Below, piece by piece: positions 61,201-64,000 of a stretch of 64,000 nt of DNA; within the stretch, counting starts at the first letter, position 1, and every line of letters begins with the position of its first letter. Source of the DNA: Tetrahymena thermophila SB210 (Eukaryota > Ciliophora > Oligohymenophorea > Hymenostomatida > Tetrahymenidae). The notes beneath the pieces were generated by a model that did not search any database, was not told where the DNA came from, and saw nothing but the letters and a program-made list of their open reading frames with translations. The DNA is taken from positions 1 to 64,000 of the forward strand of contig NW_002476209.1 in the NCBI RefSeq assembly GCF_000189635.1, written 5' to 3'. The position numbers were made by a program, and so were the translations under genes.

Positions 61201-64000
61201 TGCAGGATAATCATCCAGATTCAACTACCATACAAATTAGTGTAGATCTCTCTGCCTCTATAGATTTATTTATTCCTAAGTATATGATATATCAAAGCAG
61301 CTTATATTAAAAAAAATATATCGATTATAGAATAAATTTAATGGGTTTTTTAGGAACTCCTAAGTAATATTCACTAAGCAATTACTAAAAAATACTTTAA
61401 AAGATATAGATAAATAATGGAATCTTATATATTGACTCAGACATTGTGTTTTAAGATTTAAATTCTTTTATTCTTGAAAATATTTCAATTAGATTTAGTT
61501 CAAAAAACTGTAAATTAACTATTTTAAATGTATAGGAAGTAATATTTGAAAATGTTTCTATCTTAGATTAGCAAATAGAAAACTCAAATAGACAAAATTA
61601 AATATCTTAAGATGGTTAGCTAATGCTGAATCCTCTTATTAAATTATAAAATTGCAGTAATGTTTTGATTTTTGGAATGTAATTATAAAAACTCTCTGTA
61701 TAATAAGATTTTTTTTAGTTTGAAGATGTGCAAAATATTTAAGTTGAAAAAGTCAGATGTTAAGATTTACTTTTAATTGGTACTCTATTTTCTTTTAGAA
61801 ATTAATTTAAAATTTTAAGCTAGACATCAATTGAAAATATTCTTTTGAGTAAAAGTCTTATCATATCATTATTTTAAATTCTTAATGTAAATATCTTAAA
61901 CATTCACAATATCCAATTACAACAAATAAATAATATATCAAATAATCCAACTGAAATAGAAAATTAATTTTATTAAACTTACTAAAAAATTAATTACTCT
62001 TTAATTAAAATAACTTTGATACTTGATAGAGCTTTAATCACGTAGCTAATTTTAAGAAATCAAGTAAATCATTAATCACTACTTGATTATAAGAATTTCT
62101 ATGACTTTAAAAATGAAACTTTTAGCTCATAAACATCAAATCTAATAATTAAAAATGTTTATATTAATCAGTGTTATTTTCAAAAATACGCATTTTACAT
62201 AACAGAAAATTAAGCTCATTTATAATAAATAGTTATCAGTAATACTAATAACACTTCACTTATTTTATACTATATTGAAAAAGGACTAAAAATGATTGAC
62301 ATAAAATGTATTGATAACTTTTATGATGAGAATTCAATAATTGAAATTTTAAATTCTTAAGTTAAGCTGAGTAAAATTACAATCTTGAGAAATAAAGTAA
62401 CATCACATTTAAATACACTTAATTCAATTTCATTAACAAATACTAATTTTTTAATTGATATATTATCTGCTGATAAAAACACATCTCCTTCTGGATTCCT
62501 TTTTATAAATGGAATTTTCAATAAAAATGTAGATTTTTTAACTTCATCTTAGCAAAATCTAGTGAATAACTGTATTATAACTCATTGCAACAATAATGCT
62601 ATAATCTTAAAAAACTTATAACAAATAAATTTTATAAATTCAATATTCAGTGACAACAGCTTAGAAAAATAGGTAGATGATGGAGGTGCTCTCAAAATGA
62701 ATAAGGTAGAACTTTGCTATTTGTCAAATTCTTAAATTAAGAATAATTTTGCTAAAAAATATGGTGGAGGAATAAGTATGCAAGATTCAGATTTATTTAT
62801 AGTTAATAGTTAAATTTAAAATAATTAAGCAGTAATCGGAGGTGGTTTAAGATTTTTTAATTAAAATAATTAATTGCCAAAACATTTTTTTACTAGTTAG
62901 TTTAAATCTTAAATTATTAATAATAAAGCAGAGTTTTTTGGGAATAACCTAGCTTCGATTCCATTTAAAATTAAATTTCTTTCTGATTTAGATAATTTAA
63001 AAATTAGTTTAAATTAATTCAGTACTTCTTTTATATTTTAAGTTTATGGAGTTGATGGAGAGTTGATAAAATATAATAAGTACACCTAAAGACTAATGCA
63101 AGAAGGGTATGATTTTTTTAACTAATACTAGTAATTTGAGTTGATAAGTGATTAAAAGAGTGTTTAAATAGAAAATTAAGTAAGAACATATAATGTTGAA
63201 AAAAACTACTTTAATATTACATGCAATTTATTGGATTATGGGTACAATGAGCTCCTTGAAATGTAGAATAAAAATACAGATTTAAATGATTTTTATAAGA
63301 AAAGAAGGATTATTTAATTAAAAGTCTTATCAAATCCATTATATTAAATTGATTTTTCAATTTCTTTTTCATAATGCTAAGTAGGCCAATTAATTTTAGG
63401 ATTATAATAAAATTTATATCAATGTTATCAATGCAACGAAAATACATACTCAATAATAAATCCATATACTAACATAAACACAAGCAAGTGTCAAGGATGT
63501 CCTGTAGGAGCTATTAGTTGCTAAGGAAGTAAGATTTAACTAGAGGAAGGGTATTGGAAATAAGAAGGAACATATTTTGTAATTTACTGTCATAATAAAC
63601 CTAACAAATGCACTTAAAAGGTATAATCAAATGAATTTAATAATCAATAAAGTAATGGCTGTATAGAGGGAGGTTTTGGACCTTTATGTGAGAGCTGTGA
63701 TTATAAAAATATTATTTGGGGAAGAGATTAAGACGATGCTTATGCTAAAATTAATATGTACGATTGTATTAATTGTAAAGAAGTCAACATTTTTGATTAA
63801 TTCATTAAATTCATAGTGATTTTTGCTTTTATAGCCTGCCTTTCTTATCAACTGATAAATGAAACTTTAAATAGTATACTTTTTCTTCAATGCTAAATTC
63901 TTAAATGTTTAAATTTGGTTATCTTAAATAGCTCTTTTATTTTTAGATAAAAGCATTCCATCATATTAAAAATAATACTTTCCTATCTTTAAGTTATTAG
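55284..64000 (+). CDS. Giant cysteine-rich, beta-helix transmembrane protein (partial, 3' end outside window)
   Basis: Open without any intron or TGA for more than 2,900 codons to the window edge. A signal peptide occupies about residues 1-22. Next comes a furin-like Cys-rich region to about residue 150 (CNKCIQPECAQCVQGICLQC, then FKCQIPGCESC). Then some 1,900 residues of Tyr/Asn/Ile-rich, strand-like sequence with few cysteines. From about 61400 to 62950 it looks like a parallel beta-helix, with repeated Asn/Ile rungs and glycine turns (DDGGALKMNK, KYGGGISMQD, AVIGGGLRFF). A second Cys-rich module lies at 63410-63790 (CYQCNENTYS, CQGCPVGAISC, GGFGPLCESC, YDCINCKE), followed by hydrophobic segments starting with FIKFIVIFAFIACL. 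This is the layout of the large ciliate surface-protein family with PMP-like/EGF-like repeats. The ligand or role is unknown; the cell surface is the likely location. Confidence 0.85.

Noticed and set aside
1..64000. tRNA, rRNA, CRISPR or intact transposon
   Set aside because: I looked for tRNA T-loop motifs, GC-rich clover-leaf stretches, regular spaced repeats with unique spacers, and transposase or reverse-transcriptase motifs on both strands and found none. The RNase H gene stands alone. A covariance-model scan would be decisive for tRNA and other RNAs.

Overview
The window is the left end of a macronuclear chromosome of a ciliate, almost certainly Tetrahymena (closest to T. thermophila by its globin). 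It opens with 432 bp of CCCCAA telomere. The rest is very AT-rich with intergenic spacers of only about 10-20% G+C. Long proteins read through only if TAA and TAG are glutamine and TGA is the sole stop. Introns are mostly 40-250 bp, AT-rich, GT...AG. A standard-code ORF search breaks nearly every gene here, so the gene models below were read by hand with the ciliate code, joining exons where splice sites and codon phase agree.

Layout. 1-432 telomere. 433-1120 subtelomere. 1121-3173(-) MFS sugar transporter. 6616-9516(+) Gln-rich protein. 10504-10869(+) truncated hemoglobin. 11922-14097(-) 11-exon coiled-coil protein. 15998-16284(+) tiny membrane protein. 17205-21527(+) NT-C2/coiled-coil protein. 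22649-25099(+) WD40-like protein. 26014-27934(+) ULK/Atg1-like kinase. 28447-32427(+) disordered protein with a C-terminal SH3 domain. 33242-33766(-) small protein, head to head with 34034-37003(+) ubiquitin-specific protease. 37560-38582(+) seven-helix receptor. 39175-40447(+) B-box-like zinc-finger protein. 41200-42066(-) type I RNase H. 42741-45053(-) succinyl-CoA ligase beta subunit. 47471-48674(+) PHO80-type cyclin. 48675-51720 an unexplained GC-richer block. 55284-64000(+) the first 8.7 kb of a giant cysteine-rich, beta-helix, membrane protein that runs off the window.

The genes do not form an operon or an obvious pathway, as expected for a ciliate. Several themes recur: signalling (ULK kinase, SH3, NT-C2, seven-helix receptor, cyclin), ubiquitin turnover (USP), and metabolism (mitochondrial succinyl-CoA ligase, sugar uptake, O2/NO-binding globin). 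No CRISPR array, rRNA, tRNA or intact transposon was recognised.

The least explained part is 48.7-51.7 kb. Its base composition is unlike the spacers, no single gene model works, it has competing open frames on both strands, and it carries a near-match to the chromosome breakage sequence. The other strong leads are the intronless giant surface protein and the cAR-like receptor.
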